Assembly: GCA_028824715.1 (NCBI GenBank)
Contig: JAPPCV010000087.1
Coordinates: 1 to 64,000 of the forward strand
Direction of reading: 5' to 3'
Origin: Boseongicola sp.
GTDB lineage: Bacteria; Pseudomonadota; Alphaproteobacteria; Rhodobacterales; Rhodobacteraceae
Length of the DNA: 64,000 nucleotides
Shown here: one piece after another, positions 30,550-40,788 of the stretch
Position numbering within the stretch: position 1 is the stretch's first letter
Layout: every line of letters starts with the position of its first letter
The notes under the pieces: generated by a model
Told to the model about the DNA's origin: nothing
Database searches by the model: none
Seen by the model: the letters and a program-made list of their open reading frames with translations, nothing else
Position numbers and translations under genes: made by a program

Positions 30550-31275
30550 TCAGAACGCCTTTCCGCGTATCGCCTTGATCACGATCGGGAGCGCCGCAAG
30601 CGCACAGAGACCGAGAATCGGCAGAAGGATTTGCGGCTCGAAAATGATGCCGAGGTTCGGGGTTTCGCCACGGGCAAAGACTTCGCCCAGCCCCGCACCA
30701 ACCGACGTATAGACCACGGCCCCAGGGATGATTCCGACAAAGGTCGAGATCACGAAACGGCGGAGCGGGACACCAAGAAACGAGGGCAGCAGGTTCGCGA
30801 CGAAGAACGGCACCGCTGGAACGAGACGGATCAGGAAGAGCATGGACCACTGGTTGCTGTCGATCCCGTCCTTGATCGACTTGATCGCGCCCTCGGAAGC
30901 GTCCAGCTTGCGTTCCAGCCTTTCGCCAAAACCCATGCGTGCAGCCAGGAAAATCGCCGTCGCCCCGATCGTGGCCGCAGTGACGTTGAAGAGCGCGCCC
31001 GGAAACGTGGAAAACAGGAACCCGCCCGTAAGCGTCGCGATGGTGGCACCCGGAAGCGAGAATGCGACGATAACCACGTAGGCGGAAATGAACACGAGCA
31101 CCGTGAGCAGGTAGTTCGCATCCCGGAATGCGATCAGCATCTCACGGTTGTCCGCCAGCGCCTGAAAGCTGAGATGATCTCGCAAGGTGAATGCGCCAAC
31201 TGCCGCAACCACCAGGATGATCAGAAGCGGAAGGCGCTTTGCGAGCCCGCCGAACGGAGATGCCTCGTCGCTCAT
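30550..31275 (-). CDS. TVP38/TMEM64 (VTT domain) membrane protein
   Basis: SLPGATIATLTGGFLFSTFPGALFNVTAATIGATAIFLAARMGFGERLERKL; VPAVPFFVANLLPSFLGVPLRRFVISTFVGIIPGAVVYTSVG. Confidence 0.9.
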   Translation of the reverse strand: MSDEASPFGGLAKRLPLLIILVVAAVGAFTLRDHLSFQALADNREMLIAFRDANYLLTVLVFISAYVVIVAFSLPGATIATLTGGFLFSTFPGALFNVTAATIGATAIFLAARMGFGERLERKLDASEGAIKSIKDGIDSNQWSMLFLIRLVPAVPFFVANLLPSFLGVPLRRFVISTFVGIIPGAVVYTSVGAGLGEVFARGETPNLGIIFEPQILLPILGLCALAALPIVIKAIRGKAF

Positions 31276-31481
31276 GTCAGTCCCTTTAATCACCATTCTG
31301 GTCGAGTTTCCATGCCGCAATCGCAGTGCAACAGTTGTCGTCAAGGCCGTCATTCCTTTCCGGCGAGCCTCAAGTTTGACCCGCATCGCAGTTGAACCGA
31401 CATTGTCGGGATGAAGTCGCCATGTTGAACTTCGGCGATGTCGAAGCGCCTTCGGACGAGAATGCAACCGACTGACTGGAA

Positions 31482-31733
31482 ATGTTGGCGAGGCCGAACG
31501 ACACGCAGCGCATGTCACGCGCGGCCGAACTGACGGGCGCGAGGCCAACGACATTCGTCAGGGCGCCTGCGGTACGGGAGGCCGAGCGGGTTCTGCGTGA
31601 ACATCAGGACACGGTGCTGTCCAAACGCGACCGGGCGACACCGCGGGAGGCGCTCGACAATCCGCCGCCGCCGACAATGGCGGCCTGGGAGGCTGCTCGC
31701 GGCAACCGCTCGCGCATCGCCAATGCCGGGTGA
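31482..31733 (+). pseudogene. DUF1778 (TacA/AtaR-like) antitoxin remnant
   Basis: RAAELTGARPTTFVRAPAVREAERVLREHQDTVLSKRDRATPREALDNPPPPTMA resembles DUF1778; canonical DNA-binding N-terminus not recognisable. Confidence 0.6.
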
Positions 31734-31739
31734 CGGGGC

Positions 31740-32246
31740 CGCGATTCCGCCTCCGGAATCGTTATTGAGCCGTTGGGTCCCGGCCGGCATGACCGGTCGG
31801 GGATTTCGTGCGGAACGGACCGCCTCGACAACTTTCTGCGGCTCAGTGCGCGAAAAGCAACAAGACGACTGCACGCGGGCATTTGTCCCGGTCGCGCAAG
31901 ATTCGCCCTGGGTCCTCGACTACTGCGCGCTGAATGCCCATGCGGTCGCGACCAAAGGCCTCGGCGCAGACCAGCCCCGGCGAGCGCCCAGCACCGGCAC
32001 CGTTCCAGCGTTGCACCTCTCGACTATGGCCATCGATCGGAGTTGGCAGGGCAAGGGATACGGGGCTGATCTTGCGGTCGATGCGCTCAACCGCGTCCGG
32101 AATGTGTCGAGCGAAATGGGGATCAAGCTGGTCGTGCTCGATGAGATCTACGACGGCGGGGACGAGGCCCTCACGCGTCGCATGAAATTCTGCCGCCGCA
32201 TCGGAATCCAGGGCCTTAAGGACCGGCCGTACCGGATGTTCATGAC
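31740..32246 (+). pseudogene. GNAT-toxin (TacT/AtaT-like) remnant, frameshifted
   Basis: Frame A: GIVIEPLGPGRHDRSGISCGTDRLDNFLRLSARK; frame B continues: QQDDCTRAFVPVAQDSPWVLDYCALNAHAV...LSTMAIDRSWQGKGYGADLAVDALNRV. Confidence 0.65.
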
Positions 32247-32471
32247 CAGTGGACGATTGCGCATTTGGCGATCATGCGGGTGGGGCGACCGGAGGCGTGC
32301 GTCAGGCGCATCGGGAAGGAGCGCTCCCGCAACCAGCCTGCGGCCTGAACTTCCATTGCCAACTTCCGCGATGGAATCATCACCAGGACGTTGACATGGC
32401 GAAATGATCTGCCTATTGGCCGGGCTTTGGAACAGCCAGGCCCGATTCCGCGGCCGAATTGGAGAGGTGAG

Positions 32472-32609
32472 ATGCCCAAGCGCACTTTCCAGCCATCTAA
32501 CACGGTCCGCAAACGGCGCCACGGATTTCGTGCGCGCATGGCAACCAGAGCCGGTCGCAGGATCTTGAATGCCCGCCGTCGGCGCGGCCGGAAAAAGCTG
32601 AGCGCCTGA
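32472..32609 (+). CDS. rpmH: 50S ribosomal protein L34
   Basis: [45 protein letters not shown]. Confidence 0.97.
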   Translation: MPKRTFQPSNTVRKRRHGFRARMATRAGRRILNARRRRGRKKLSA

Positions 32610-32732
32610 TCGACCTTTTGCATGCGAGGTCTCCTGCGAGCCCGTCCCGGCACGCATTCAGTCCTTGCGCAGGCACCCGATCGTGAAGCGATCTTCCGAA
32701 GTTGACCATTCGGATATACACTTCCGGTCATC

Positions 32733-33080
32733 ATGCAGACCAACGGACTCATCGCGCTCAGGAAACGCGCAGACTACCTCAAAGCCGCGGCCGGCATGCA
32801 TCGCAGCACACCCGGATTCGTTCTCCAGATCCGGAACCGCGGGGAGGAGGAACCGGATAGCATTCGCGTTGGAATCACCTGCTCGAAGAAGGTGGGAAAT
32901 GCCGCAACCCGCAATCGTGCCAAAAGACGGCTTCGTGAAGTGGCGCGCCTGGCGCTTCCCGAGCACGGCCGGAACGGCTTTGACTACGTCCTGATCGGAC
33001 GTCGCCATGTGACGACCACTCGCGGCTTCGCGACAATGCTCGAAGACCTGAAAGACGCTTTGGCCGAGGTCCACAAGTGA
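32733..33080 (+). CDS. rnpA: Ribonuclease P protein component
   Basis: RVGITCSKKVGNAATRNRAKRRLREVAR; downstream of rpmH. Confidence 0.95.
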   Translation: MQTNGLIALRKRADYLKAAAGMHRSTPGFVLQIRNRGEEEPDSIRVGITCSKKVGNAATRNRAKRRLREVARLALPEHGRNGFDYVLIGRRHVTTTRGFATMLEDLKDALAEVHK

Positions 33081-33301
33081 GTCCGCTTGCCTGGATCCTG
33101 GCCCTGGCCGTCCGGGCATACAGGCTGATTCTCAGTCCGTGGATCGGGCATCATTGCCGCTACCAGCCCACATGTTCGGCATACGCACTGGAGGCGCTTG
33201 CAAAGCACGGCGGCCTCAAGGGCGGCTGGATGGCGCTGAAGCGCATTCTCCGATGCCATCCATGGGGCGGAACCGGTGTCGACAACGTGCCCGACCCGTA
33301 G
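33077..33301 (+). CDS. yidD: Membrane protein insertion efficiency factor
   Basis: AYRLILSPWIGHHCRYQPTCSAYALEALAKHGGLKGGWMALKRILRCHPWGGTGVDNVP. Confidence 0.95.
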   Translation: MSPLAWILALAVRAYRLILSPWIGHHCRYQPTCSAYALEALAKHGGLKGGWMALKRILRCHPWGGTGVDNVPDP

Positions 33302-33452
33302 TTCCGCCAAGCCAGACTTCGTGCATCGGAACAGCCGAATTCGGCAAGAATGTGCAGCGGGCCGGTTTCTGTGCCGTGCCCGCGCCGCAGCACGCAGGCA
33401 CAGGTCTTGACGGCCTGAATCGACACGCCATAAGCGACAATGCAATTTCAGC

Positions 33453-34142
33453 ATGAAAGCCGGACCCATGCAGCTCGAAGAAGCCGATGACGCGTTCTGG
33501 GCACCTCGCGAGTGCTTGCGGAAGCCCATTCCCGAGACATTCGAGGCGGCGATGCTGCTCGATCGAGCCGTCGCGCATCACATGGCCGGCAACCGCAACG
33601 AAACCGCTCGCCTGATCCTGCAGACCGACAGGGAAGACATCAGGGCCTTCACGGAGTCACTTTGGGGGTCGATGGCGGCGAACCCCGACCAGCCAACGTA
33701 CGTCCGGCGGCGTTCCGTCTCTGGCTTGCCCGAACCGGCCGACGAGGACCTTGACAGGAAACGAAAGCCGAACCGCTCTGACGAGCGCGCAATCGTGGCG
33801 CGCTGGGGTCGCCATTGCGTCTATTGCGGCGTGCCGTTGATCCGAAACGCCATACCGAAGGCATTGCAGGCCGCATATCCCGATCTCAGGATCTGGAGCC
33901 CCAGCAACAGGAACGCGGAGCAGCATGCCGCATTCCAGTTGATGTGGATGCAATTCGATCATGTTGTCCCGCACAGCAGGGGCGGGCGAACGGACACCGA
34001 TAACGTCGTGGTGACCTGCGCACCTTGCAACTACGGGAAAGGGGACCTCATGCTTGAGGAACTGGGCCTCATCGATCCACGTTCGCGGCCGGGAGTCCGA
34101 ACATCCTGGGACGGGCTCGAACGAATGCGCGTTGACGGCTGA
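33453..34142 (+). CDS. HNH endonuclease domain protein
   Basis: [12 protein letters not shown] ... [39 protein letters not shown]: paired CxxC and DHxxPxSxGG...N...CxxCN. Confidence 0.88.
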   Translation: MKAGPMQLEEADDAFWAPRECLRKPIPETFEAAMLLDRAVAHHMAGNRNETARLILQTDREDIRAFTESLWGSMAANPDQPTYVRRRSVSGLPEPADEDLDRKRKPNRSDERAIVARWGRHCVYCGVPLIRNAIPKALQAAYPDLRIWSPSNRNAEQHAAFQLMWMQFDHVVPHSRGGRTDTDNVVVTCAPCNYGKGDLMLEELGLIDPRSRPGVRTSWDGLERMRVDG

Positions 34143-34182
34143 CGCGCTCCCCGGGTGCACGGGCCAATCAAGGGCGAACCAG

Positions 34183-36222
34183 ATGTCGAAGCGCGCGAGC
34201 ATGCGAGATGCCAGGGACACTGACGCTCCCGAGCTGTTCGGGTCGGACGCCGCGTGGGCGCCAACACGGGTGCTCGATGCCCAGGCGCTGGGAGTGCGCC
34301 ACTTCGATCTCGACGAGTTCGCTCGGTACCGGTGCATTCGGATCCTCACCTACTCGGCAAGCGTTCCTATGCTCGCCTCGCTGCTCGATCAGTTCGAAGA
34401 GGCAAGCGTCGAGGTGGTGATGGGCCATACTCGAACCGTGAATGACATGGCCGCGCTCATCGCGCTGCAGACGGTCGCGATGGAGGACGTTCGCACGGCG
34501 CTTCAGGGCATCTCCGAGTTGCGCAGGGAGGAGATTCTCGGGCGCATTCGGAGCGGCAGATTGCGCGTGTGGGTGGTCGAAGGACATGTTTCGCATGCGA
34601 AGATCTTCCTGCTTTCGGACGGGCCGGACGGAGGCCGTTCCGTGCTGACCGGTTCAGCCAACTTCTCGGCATCGGCCTTGCTCGGCGACCAGCACGAGGT
34701 GCTCATGCGGTTCAATGACGATCTCGCTTGGGACCATTTCGAGGACCAGTATCGACGCGTCCGGGATCATGCATCCGCCGAGCTACCGCTCGCGAAGCTC
34801 GCCGAAGACCGGCGCGACCCGGCGGATGGCATGTCACCGGTCGAAGCGCCGGTGCTGGCGCCCGACCGCGGGTTGCAGGTGATTCAGGTCGCGAAACCGG
34901 TCGAGGCGGAGGAGTCGGTCGAGCGCGGGCGTCGGCTGGAGAGGATTTACGATCTGGTGCTGCCGGCACTGCGCAAGGAAAAGCCGAAGGCCGACAGGAC
35001 AAAGGTCAGGCTGGACGACTCGATTCGCAAGCGGTTCTCCGGGATGATCCGGCGCCAGACCAGAGGTCAGGCTGCCACCCACCCGACCTTCTCCCTTGAC
35101 CTGGACAGGCGGCAAGCCACCGTCTGCGGCGCCGACTGGACTCTCGACACCGAGGACGGGCAGGTGAGCCGGGACGCCGAAGCGCTGGTGACGTTCTGGG
35201 AAACCTACGGCGAGGCATTTCGCGGCGACGTCGGGAAATTGCAGAAGGACTACTTCGTCTTCCTGTGCTGGATGTTCTTCTCGCCGCTCATATGCACGTT
35301 GCGTCGCCAGGCCGCGCTCGAGGACCGGGACGTCATCCGCTATCCCAGGGTCGGGATCATCTATGGCAAGTCCAACTCCGGCAAGACGCAACTCGTGGAC
35401 ATCGTCGGAAAGTTCATGTTTGCGGACGATTTCCCGAACGCTGTCAGGGCGCCGATGACGGGCTTGCTTCTGCGCGAGATCGATGCGTCTTTCCGGCGCA
35501 TGCCCGCGTTCTTCGATGACATTGGCTGGCGCCGTTTCCGGGACCATGCGCCGGAATTCATCAAGGACGAGACCTTGCCGCCGCACCACGAGACCCCATG
35601 CATGGTGGTCTCGATGAACGCCCGGGTCGGCGCATTCCCGGACGAAGTCGCGAAGCGGTGTCTCCTGATCTACAGCTCTGCCTCACTTCCCAGCGAAGAC
35701 GAGGACGGCCGCATCGCCATGGCCGACCGGCTGGCCACGATCGAGCCCACCACGCATCTCTATCGTCGCTACCTGCGCGTGGTGCTGGACCGCATCGACG
35801 CGGACGGTGGCGACTGGCTGCGGCTGTCGTCGGAAGTCCTGTCAGGCATCCTGGGCGAGTGTGGCCATGATCCTGCATGGGCAGGCCCGGTCTCTTGGCA
35901 GGAGTATGCGTCCACGCGGTATGATGCCCTGCGTGAGCAGCTGCGCAGCCTTCTCGATCCGGCGAGGCGCCAGGCTTCCCGCCCGGCCACTGACAGCGAG
36001 GGCTGGTTTGCCGAGGGAGGCAAGGTCTGGATCCGGGTCGGGACGAACAGTTTCGGACATCCCGACTTCGAGTGGCGGGATCTCCCGACCTACATGCTGC
36101 ACGAGCACGAGAGCCGCGCGGCCGAGTTCGTGCTCGACGTCAAGGCGGTCGAGAATTTCCTGGGCGCAAGACTTGAGCAGCCACGCTGGCGTTTCCCGTT
36201 TCGGTTGCGGTCCGTGAGGTAG
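34183..36222 (+). CDS. PLD-like nuclease domain fused to P-loop ATPase (~680 aa), unrecognised family
   Basis: N-term HAKIFLLSDGPDGGRSVLTGSANFSASALLGDQHEVLMRF (PLD/HKD-like plus GSxN); C-term GIIYGKSNSGKTQLVDIVGKF (Walker A), RMPAFFDDIGW (Walker B-like), CMVVSMNARVGAFPDEVAKRCLLIY (sensor-like). Confidence 0.82.
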   Translation: MSKRASMRDARDTDAPELFGSDAAWAPTRVLDAQALGVRHFDLDEFARYRCIRILTYSASVPMLASLLDQFEEASVEVVMGHTRTVNDMAALIALQTVAMEDVRTALQGISELRREEILGRIRSGRLRVWVVEGHVSHAKIFLLSDGPDGGRSVLTGSANFSASALLGDQHEVLMRFNDDLAWDHFEDQYRRVRDHASAELPLAKLAEDRRDPADGMSPVEAPVLAPDRGLQVIQVAKPVEAEESVERGRRLERIYDLVLPALRKEKPKADRTKVRLDDSIRKRFSGMIRRQTRGQAATHPTFSLDLDRRQATVCGADWTLDTEDGQVSRDAEALVTFWETYGEAFRGDVGKLQKDYFVFLCWMFFSPLICTLRRQAALEDRDVIRYPRVGIIYGKSNSGKTQLVDIVGKFMFADDFPNAVRAPMTGLLLREIDASFRRMPAFFDDIGWRRFRDHAPEFIKDETLPPHHETPCMVVSMNARVGAFPDEVAKRCLLIYSSASLPSEDEDGRIAMADRLATIEPTTHLYRRYLRVVLDRIDADGGDWLRLSSEVLSGILGECGHDPAWAGPVSWQEYASTRYDALREQLRSLLDPARRQASRPATDSEGWFAEGGKVWIRVGTNSFGHPDFEWRDLPTYMLHEHESRAAEFVLDVKAVENFLGARLEQPRWRFPFRLRSVR

Positions 36223-36274
36223 CTGGCCCGTGCCGTCCCTTGTCCTGCAATCCTGAATTCAGTATTTCCGCACC

Positions 36275-37249
36275 ATGCTTGACGAGGCTGACGACATCCA
36301 TCCGCTCTTTCAGGGAGCGCCTTCGACGACCGAGTTCCGGAAGCTCCGAAAGCGCATCATCCGCAATGTACGCATGGCAATCGAAGAGTATGGCATGGTC
36401 GAACGCGACACACGCTGGCTGATCTGTCTCTCGGGCGGCAAGGACAGCTACACGCTCCTCGCTGCGCTGCATGAACTCAAGTGGCGCGGTCACCTGCCAG
36501 TGGACATGCTTGCCTGCAACCTGGATCAAGGACAGCCGGGCTTCCCGTCAACCGTGCTGCCGGATTTCCTCGACCGCATGCAGATCCCACACAGGATCGA
36601 GTTCCAGGATACCTATTCCATTGTCACCGACAAAGTGCCGGCCAACAGGACCTACTGCGCACTCTGCTCGCGGCTGAGGCGTGGACATCTCTATCGCATT
36701 GCCCGCGAAGAGGGGTGCTCGGCAATCGTGCTCGGCCACCACCGGGATGACATTCTCGAGACATTCTTCATGAACCTTTTCCATGGCGGCCGGCTGGCGA
36801 CGATGCCGCCGAAACTCCTGAACGAGGAAGGCGACCTGCTTGTCTGTCGCCCGCTTGCCCATGTGGCGGAAGCTGACTGCGCACGTTTTGCCGCAGCGAT
36901 GAACTATCCCATCATTCCCTGCGACCTCTGTGGCAGCCAGGACGGGCTGCAGCGCCAGCAGGTCAAGGCGATCCTGGATGAGTGGGAAAGGAACGCGCCC
37001 GGTCGGCGGCGGGTCATGTTCCGCGCTTTGACGAACGCGCGTCCGTCGCACCTTCTCGATCCCCGTCTCTTCGATTTCGCGGGACTTGCCAGCAAACCCA
37101 AGGACACGAACGACGTCGATTGCCGTGAATTCTCGGCACTCCCATCGTCCTGGAGCGATCCGTCGGAACCCGCCGTCCCTGGCCCAGCCTCGCCGGCGGG
37201 CGACCCCGCTGCTGCCCGTGCGATTCGCGGGGCGCGCCACACGACCTGA
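36275..37249 (+). CDS. ttcA: tRNA 2-thiocytidine(32) synthetase TtcA
   Basis: [19 protein letters not shown]-loop; [46 protein letters not shown]. Confidence 0.95.
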   Translation: MLDEADDIHPLFQGAPSTTEFRKLRKRIIRNVRMAIEEYGMVERDTRWLICLSGGKDSYTLLAALHELKWRGHLPVDMLACNLDQGQPGFPSTVLPDFLDRMQIPHRIEFQDTYSIVTDKVPANRTYCALCSRLRRGHLYRIAREEGCSAIVLGHHRDDILETFFMNLFHGGRLATMPPKLLNEEGDLLVCRPLAHVAEADCARFAAAMNYPIIPCDLCGSQDGLQRQQVKAILDEWERNAPGRRRVMFRALTNARPSHLLDPRLFDFAGLASKPKDTNDVDCREFSALPSSWSDPSEPAVPGPASPAGDPAAARAIRGARHTT

Positions 37250-38038
37250 GCGATTCAAGCTGGTCCCGTGACTTCAAGGCAACCGGAACTTCCCGCACGC
37301 GCCCAGCCTGCCAAGGTCAGCCAACGCGGCGTCGAGCACGCCGCCAACTCCACCCTTGATCGACGTCTTGCCGAAATTGTCCTTGAGCTGCCATGACACC
37401 CGTCCCCCATGACGTGACATTCCCGGAATGATGAGCCGCGCCAAGGCGATGGGGAGGCGAAGCCCTGCTTGAAAGGGCCGCTTGCGTCCGCGCTTTCGGC
37501 GGACGCCACAAGCGGTGCCGACCGGAGCATGCGTGCAGATGCCTGTTCTCCCGCCTGCCGGAAGATCGCACCGATCCCCTGATCGAGCGTCCCCATGCAG
37601 GACGGCATCGCTCTTCCAACCGGCAGAAATCGCGGATGCCTTGCGGCGCATGGCTCGATTCCGTCGCACTTCAGGGAGGAGACCAATGCGTTCAACGAGC
37701 GGCCCATGGGTCAAGACGTTCCGTTGGCGATCAAGCCTTTCGCCCGCCTTCGCCCGAGGCTTGGCCCTGCGTGTGGTTCAGGGCCGGCGCGGCCCTGGAT
37801 ACAAGGACGACGGCGGTCTCGCAATGGACCGGCAAGTCGACGGCGAGCGGCGCCTTGACGGGAAGCCCTCTCGCGCCCGGACAGCCAGCCACATCGTGAT
37901 GCCGTGTTCCAGCAATGGTCCAGACGGATTGCCGGCTTCCCTGAAGGCATCATCAACCAGGTCCGGCACCAAAACGCCTTGACCTTTTGGTCACCGGGCT
38001 ATTGAACCACGGGCGCGGTTTAGGAAACCCCGGAATCG

Positions 38039-40042
38039 ATGATGGACGATCAGAACAAGAACCTGATCCTCGCGATGGTGCTGAGTTCCCTTGTGCTGGT
38101 CGTGTGGATGATCTATTTCGCGCCGGAACCGGTAGAGGCCCCTGGTTCCCAGCCGACGGACACCTCGACCAGGACCGCCGAAGACAGCCAGGCAACGATT
38201 CCGTCTGCCGCAACCGGCACTGAGGTCACGGTCGCAGGACCGCAGGACTCCACGGCCGCGTCTCCCGAAGCCGACCGCGTGCCGATCCAGACGCCAAACG
38301 TCCAAGGCTCAGTTTCGCTGGCCGGGGGCCGCATCGACCAGCTTTCGCTCCACCATTACCACGTCACCCTGGATCCCTTGGCCGAAGAGGTCACGCTGTT
38401 TGCTCCCGTCGGCTCCGAGAACCCATACTATGCAGTGTTCGGCTGGACTCCGGGCGGCACGCTCGGTGCCGACGACGTGCCCGAAACGGACACGATATGG
38501 AGTGTAGAGAGCGGGACAACACTTGCGCCTGGGACGCCCCTGGCCCTTCGCTGGAACAGCCCGTCAGGCTTGGTCTTTCGCCGCCAGATCGAGATTGACG
38601 ACCGCTTTCTGTTCACCGTGACGCAGACGGTCGAGAACCCCACCAGCCAGCCGGTCCGCCTTGCCCCGTACGGCCTTGTGGCGCGCCATGGCGAACCTCA
38701 GGACCTCTCCGGCTTCTTCATTCTCCATGAGGGGGCGATCCGACGGAACGACGGCCAGCTTGACGAAATCGACTATTCCGACATGCCGGACCTGTCCTAC
38801 GATGACCGCTGGGGACCGAGCGCGGACGTTGTCCAGGTCGAGTCCAGCGGCTGGGTGGGCTTCACGGATCATTACTGGATGACGGCGCTTATCCCGGAAC
38901 AGGGAATTCCCTTCACCAGCGTCGTTCAATACCTGCCCGCCACGGACGTCTATCGCACCGCAGCCCAAATGCCGACGGTGACGGTCCCTCCGGACGGCTC
39001 CTCGAGCGCAACGACCCGCCTCTTTGCCGGCGCGAAGGAATGGGACACGATCCGCGACTACGAAGCCGGTCGCAGAATCGAGGGCTTCAACGACTCGATT
39101 GCCTATTTCATGGGCTTCGGAGGCGACGCGCAGGTCGAGGGCTTCATCGATTCCATCGACTGGGGCTGGTTCTATTTCCTGACCAAGCCCATCTTTTTCG
39201 CCCTGCACGAGCTCAATGCCGTGATCGGCAACACGGGCTGGGCAATCATCTGCCTGACCCTGCTGATCAAGGCGCTGCTCTTCCCGTTGGCACGAAAGTC
39301 ATACGTTTCGATGGCCCGAATGAAGGAACTCCAGCCCGAGATGCAGATCCTGAAGGAACGTGCCGGCGACGACCGCCAGAAGCTGCAGCAAGAAATGATG
39401 GCGCTCTACAAGAAGGAAAAGGTCAATCCCGCCGCCGGATGCCTGCCCATCCTTCTGCAGATTCCGATCTTCTTTTCGCTGTACAAGGTGATCTTCGTCA
39501 CGATCGAGCTTCGCCATGCCCCGTGGTTCGGACCGTTTCAGGACCTGTCCGCCCCCGATCCGACGTCCATCATGAACCTGTTCGGCATCCTCCCGTTCCC
39601 GGCACCCGGACCGGAAAACATACTCAGCTTGATATTCATCGGCATCCTGCCGATCATTCTCGGCGTCTCCATGTGGATGCAGCAGAAGCTGAACCCGGCC
39701 CCGACGGATCCGACCCAGCAGATGATCTTCGCGTGGATGCCCTGGATCTTCATGTTCATGCTGGGCAGTTTCGCAAGCGGGCTCGTGATCTACTGGATCG
39801 CCAACAACGTGATCACCTTTGCCCAGCAGTACATCATCATGCGGGGGCACGGCTACAGGCCTGACATCTGGGGCAACATCCGCGGAACGACAAAGCCCGA
39901 CGAACCTGCCAAGGCCAGGAATGACGATGCTTCGAAAGCGGAATCGAAAGCGGACGAGCCAGCGGATCAACCGCCGGCAAAGCCTGCGAACAAGCCGGGC
40001 CGAAAGCGCTCCGGCAGGAAGAAATCCCGCAAGAAGCGATGA
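38039..40042 (+). CDS. yidC: Membrane protein insertase YidC
   Basis: N-term TM MMDDQNKNLILAMVLSSLVLVVWMIYF; C-term YVSMARMKELQPEMQILKER...PIFFSLYKVIFVTIELRHAPWFGPFQDLSAPDP. Confidence 0.97.
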   Translation: MMDDQNKNLILAMVLSSLVLVVWMIYFAPEPVEAPGSQPTDTSTRTAEDSQATIPSAATGTEVTVAGPQDSTAASPEADRVPIQTPNVQGSVSLAGGRIDQLSLHHYHVTLDPLAEEVTLFAPVGSENPYYAVFGWTPGGTLGADDVPETDTIWSVESGTTLAPGTPLALRWNSPSGLVFRRQIEIDDRFLFTVTQTVENPTSQPVRLAPYGLVARHGEPQDLSGFFILHEGAIRRNDGQLDEIDYSDMPDLSYDDRWGPSADVVQVESSGWVGFTDHYWMTALIPEQGIPFTSVVQYLPATDVYRTAAQMPTVTVPPDGSSSATTRLFAGAKEWDTIRDYEAGRRIEGFNDSIAYFMGFGGDAQVEGFIDSIDWGWFYFLTKPIFFALHELNAVIGNTGWAIICLTLLIKALLFPLARKSYVSMARMKELQPEMQILKERAGDDRQKLQQEMMALYKKEKVNPAAGCLPILLQIPIFFSLYKVIFVTIELRHAPWFGPFQDLSAPDPTSIMNLFGILPFPAPGPENILSLIFIGILPIILGVSMWMQQKLNPAPTDPTQQMIFAWMPWIFMFMLGSFASGLVIYWIANNVITFAQQYIIMRGHGYRPDIWGNIRGTTKPDEPAKARNDDASKAESKADEPADQPPAKPANKPGRKRSGRKKSRKKR

Positions 40043-40788
40043 ACGCAACACTTGACCGTATCATCCGACATCCGCTGAAGGCGATCGGACGAGAAGAACT
40101 GATCGGAACCATCCTGACACGTGGCCGGTGGCTCCCGATGGACCGGGTCTGGGCAGTGGCCCACGAACGGTCGAATCTGGGGCAAGGCTGGGCTCCAAAG
40201 GCAAACTTCCTGCGCGGCGTGACCGCGCCGAACCTGATGGCCGCCTCCTGCATCTGGGATGAATCGCTTGCCCGCCTGCAACTCGCCCACCCTGAGGCAG
40301 GCGAAATTTCGATCTGTCCCGACACTGAATCGGACACTCCTGTCCTTCTCGACTGGCTCTCGCGGATCTGGCCCGAAGAGCTGCCCCGACCGATCGGAGT
40401 CCATCGCGCCGTGGATGCGAACCTCACGGATGCGCCGGACCCTTGGATTTCGATCAATTCGTTGGCGTCGAACCATGCCGTGTCACGGAATGTGGGCAAG
40501 GACCTGTCGATCCACCGCTGGCGCGGCAACCTCTGGATCGGGGGCCTGACACCCTGGGAGGAGAAGGGCTGGGTCGGCAAGGACATCCGGGTCGGCGAAG
40601 CTCAGCTGCGAGTGCACTGCGAGATCACGCGATGCAAGGCAACGATGGCCAATCCTGACACGGGACGTCGCGACGTGGACACGCTCGGCGCGCTTCAGGC
40701 GCTTGGCCATCAGGAATTCGGAATCTACGCCGAAGTGACTCGTGGCGGCGAAATCGCGACGGGCGCCACGGTCGAGGTCGTGACATGA
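40039..40788 (+). CDS. MOSC domain-containing protein
   Basis: RNVGKDLSIHRWRGNLWIGGLTPWEEKGWVGKDIRVGEAQLRVHCEITRCKATMANPDTG. Confidence 0.87.
   Translation: MNATLDRIIRHPLKAIGREELIGTILTRGRWLPMDRVWAVAHERSNLGQGWAPKANFLRGVTAPNLMAASCIWDESLARLQLAHPEAGEISICPDTESDTPVLLDWLSRIWPEELPRPIGVHRAVDANLTDAPDPWISINSLASNHAVSRNVGKDLSIHRWRGNLWIGGLTPWEEKGWVGKDIRVGEAQLRVHCEITRCKATMANPDTGRRDVDTLGALQALGHQEFGIYAEVTRGGEIATGATVEVVT

Noticed and set aside
37255-38038. ORFs between ttcA and yidC (e.g. 37274-37714 -, 37482-37982 +)
   Set aside because: No frame gave a convincing family signature; may be decayed sequence, but I cannot support a call.
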